From Desulfobacteraceae bacterium UBA2771 (lineage in GTDB: Bacteria > Desulfobacterota > Desulfobacteria > Desulfobacterales > Desulfosarcinaceae), in contig DEIP01000172.1 in assembly GCA_002352605.1 (NCBI GenBank), positions 1 through 6,732 of the forward strand: DNA of 6,732 nt, written 5' to 3'. Below the pieces are notes generated by a model. That model had not been told where the DNA came from. It made no database searches and saw only the letters and a list, made by a program, of their open reading frames with translations. Positions within the stretch are counted from its first letter, which is position 1. Each line of letters opens with the position of its first letter. The position numbers and the translations under genes are program-made. Of this stretch, positions 5,015 to 6,732 are shown piece by piece.

Positions 5015-6033
5015 AATTTATTGACGAAGCGCGCATTGCCGTTCAATCGGGAAACGGCGGTGCCGGATGCGTCAGCTTGCGGCGGGAAAAGTACATTCCC
5101 AGGGGCGGACCCGACGGCGGTGACGGGGGACGCGGTGGAGACGTCGTTTTCAGGGTGACCACCAAAAAACACACCCTGTACCATCTTCAGTTTCAAAAAC
5201 TTTACAAGGCCAGGAACGGGGCCGGCGGCCGGGGAAACAATCGGGCCGGCAAAGGCGGCGACGCTCTGGTCGTCGAACTGCCCCCCGGCACTTTGGTGAT
5301 CGACGCTGACACCGGAGACATTCTCAAGGACCTCGTCGATCCCGACGAGGTCTTTGTCGTTGCAAAAGGGGGTCGGGGGGGGCTGGGAAATGCACGGTTC
5401 AAGTCATCGACCAACCGGACGCCCCGCTATGCTCAGCCGGGTGAACCGGGGCTGACCATGAACCTACGGCTGGAGTTGAAATTGCTGGCCGATGTGGGAA
5501 TCGTGGGGCTTCCCAACGCCGGCAAATCAACGCTGGTCTCCGCCATCTCTTCGGCCAGGCCCAAGATTGCCGACTACCCCTTTACCACCCTGACACCCAA
5601 CCTGGGGGTGGTCCGAACCAACCGCCGGGAACCCTTCATCGTCGCCGACATCCCCGGGCTGATCGAGGGCGCCCACACGGGCACGGGGCTTGGGATCCAA
5701 TTCTTGCGCCATGTGGAGCGGACACGGGTACTCCTGCATCTGGTGGATGCCGCCGCCATCGATCCGGACCATCCGCTCAAAGACCTCGATACGATCAATC
5801 GAGAATTGCACCAGTACAGCCCGGCCCTCGCCGTAAAACCCCAGTTGGTGGTGTTGAACAAAATGGATGTGGATTGGGCGGAGGATGCGGCCACATTTTT
5901 CAAGGAATCCTACGGCAAGGATGACCTGCTCCGGGTTTCCGCTGCTACCCGCGAGGGGCTCGATCATTTGACCGCCGCCTTGTGCAACCTGCTGGATCAA
6001 TGCGATGAAGCCGAATCAGAAGAAGCAGAATAG
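5011..6033 (+). CDS. obgE: Obg family ribosome-assembly GTPase (ObgE/CgtA)
   Basis: ObgE is an essential GTPase that binds the 50S subunit, helps its late assembly, and is linked to (p)ppGpp, replication and stress control in several bacteria. The 340-residue product has the glycine-rich Obg fold at about 1-158 (for example GGPDGGDGGRGGDV 32-45 and GGRGGLGNARF 120-130) and then the G domain. In it, G1/P-loop is GLPNAGKST (166-174), switch I is YPFTTLTPNLG (189-199), G3 is DIPG (213-216), G4 is NKMD (283-286) and G5 is SAA (310-312). It ends in a short acidic tail (DEAESEEAE) without the C-terminal OCT domain seen in some Gram-positive Obg proteins. The start is a GTG at 5011 overlapping the rpmA stop by 4 nt, with only a weak ribosome-binding site, so it probably depends on coupling. 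Its 3' end overlaps proB by 29 nt. Confidence 0.97.
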   Translation: MKFIDEARIAVQSGNGGAGCVSLRREKYIPRGGPDGGDGGRGGDVVFRVTTKKHTLYHLQFQKLYKARNGAGGRGNNRAGKGGDALVVELPPGTLVIDADTGDILKDLVDPDEVFVVAKGGRGGLGNARFKSSTNRTPRYAQPGEPGLTMNLRLELKLLADVGIVGLPNAGKSTLVSAISSARPKIADYPFTTLTPNLGVVRTNRREPFIVADIPGLIEGAHTGTGLGIQFLRHVERTRVLLHLVDAAAIDPDHPLKDLDTINRELHQYSPALAVKPQLVVLNKMDVDWAEDAATFFKESYGKDDLLRVSAATREGLDHLTAALCNLLDQCDEAESEEAE

Positions 6034-6732
6034 CCCCATTCAACGGGTTGTGGTCAAGGTGGGCAGTAACGTATTGACCGCCCCGGCCGGCCTTAATCTC
6101 GAAGCCATCGCGTCCATCAGCAACCAAATCTGCCAATTGTTGGATCAGGGAAATCAGATCATTCTCGTCTCCTCGGGGGCCATGGCATCGGGAATGAAAA
6201 AAATGGGTTTCCCCAAACGGCCCGAAGCCATTCCCAAACGTCAGGCCATTGCCGCCGTTGGTCAGGCGGGCCTCATTCGGGAGTGGGAGAAGGCCTTTTC
6301 CCGGTTCGACCGCAAGGTGGCTCAGATCCTGCTCACCAGCGACGACCTGACCAGTCGGAAACGTTACCTGAATGCCAGAAACACCATGAATACCCTGCTG
6401 AACTGGCAGGTGGTGCCCATCATCAATGAGAATGACACCATCATGGTGGAAGAGATCAAGTTAGGCGACAACGACAACCTGGCGGCCATGATCGCCCTGC
6501 TGCTGGATGCCGACACCTTTATCAATCTTACCGATATCGACGGCCTCTATGACAAGGACCCGCGGGTCTATTCGGATGCCCGGCTCATCCCCCGGGTGGC
6601 CACCTTCAGCAAGCAGATTGAAGCATACGCCGGCGATATCCCCGGCGCCCTGGGAACCGGGGGGATGCTGAGTAAAATCAAGGCCGCCCGCAAGGTCACC
6701 GCATCGGGGATCCCCATGGTGATTGCCAAAGG
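6005..6732 (+). CDS. proB: Glutamate 5-kinase (partial, cut by window end)
   Basis: ProB phosphorylates L-glutamate with ATP to gamma-glutamyl phosphate, the first and usually proline-inhibited step of proline synthesis, in the cytoplasm. The 242 codons present cover nearly all of the amino-acid-kinase domain. They include VVVKVGSNVL (15-24), the LVSSGAMASG loop (54-63), INENDTI (140-146), the GDNDNLAAMIALLLDAD stretch (154-170), LTDIDGLYDKDPR (175-187) and GTGGMLSKIKAA (217-228). The rest of the kinase domain and any PUA domain lie beyond the window. The ATG at 6005 gives ten extra residues before the conserved start and lies inside the obgE 3' end in another frame; no strong ribosome-binding site precedes it. 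A GTG at 6047 (within VVVK) would cut into the first strand and is less likely. Confidence 0.95.
   Translation, partial: MKPNQKKQNSPIQRVVVKVGSNVLTAPAGLNLEAIASISNQICQLLDQGNQIILVSSGAMASGMKKMGFPKRPEAIPKRQAIAAVGQAGLIREWEKAFSRFDRKVAQILLTSDDLTSRKRYLNARNTMNTLLNWQVVPIINENDTIMVEEIKLGDNDNLAAMIALLLDADTFINLTDIDGLYDKDPRVYSDARLIPRVATFSKQIEAYAGDIPGALGTGGMLSKIKAARKVTASGIPMVIAK

Noticed and set aside
1..6732. CRISPR arrays, tRNA/rRNA genes, insertion sequences or defence genes
   Set aside because: I saw no spaced direct repeats, no tRNA cloverleaf or conserved rRNA sequence, no transposase motifs and no paired terminal repeats on reading both strands.

Overview
The window looks like a chromosomal housekeeping segment from a Gram-negative bacterium, most likely Desulfobacterota (a deltaproteobacterial sulfate-reducer type such as Desulfobacteraceae/Desulfosarcinaceae). 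This is inferred from the gene order rplU-rpmA-obgE-proB, which I know from that group (for example Geobacter), and from the style of the proteins. It was not tested by any search.

Layout. Positions 1-185 hold no intact gene, only a roughly 30-codon scrap that reads like the middle of a carboxymuconolactone decarboxylase/AhpD-family protein. Positions 186-2551 carry three minus-strand genes read right to left. They are an HDOD-domain signalling protein, a 114-residue protein I do not recognise, and an RlmK-type SAM-dependent methyltransferase. Positions 2552-3332 are a poorly defined plus-strand stretch. It contains a C-terminal gene scrap that may be cytidylate-kinase-like, a plausible 97-residue hypothetical protein, and a doubtful further reading frame running into the 3' end of fdhD. 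fdhD (3333-4151, minus) encodes the sulfur carrier needed to activate formate dehydrogenase; no formate dehydrogenase gene is visible here.

The 4152-4362 gap is a divergent control region. It has a good promoter candidate in each direction, one perfect DnaA-box 9-mer just inside its left end, and two near matches. Rightward from it run rplU (bL21), rpmA (bL27), obgE (ribosome-assembly GTPase) and proB (glutamate 5-kinase, cut by the window end). rpmA/obgE overlap by 4 nt and obgE/proB by 29 nt, so these three are probably translationally coupled. A compact hairpin followed by eight T residues lies between rplU and rpmA and looks like an intrinsic terminator or attenuator inside the operon.

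How the genes work together: bL21 and bL27 are large-subunit proteins and ObgE is a GTPase acting on the same subunit, so the first three form a 50S assembly module; proB starts proline synthesis and appears to ride along. The RlmK-like enzyme probably also acts on 23S rRNA but lies in a separate leftward cluster. I see no insertion sequence, CRISPR array, tRNA, rRNA or defence system, and no convincing undescribed multi-gene system. The most interesting points are the intra-operon terminator, the DnaA-box cluster over the divergent promoters, and the two gene scraps.
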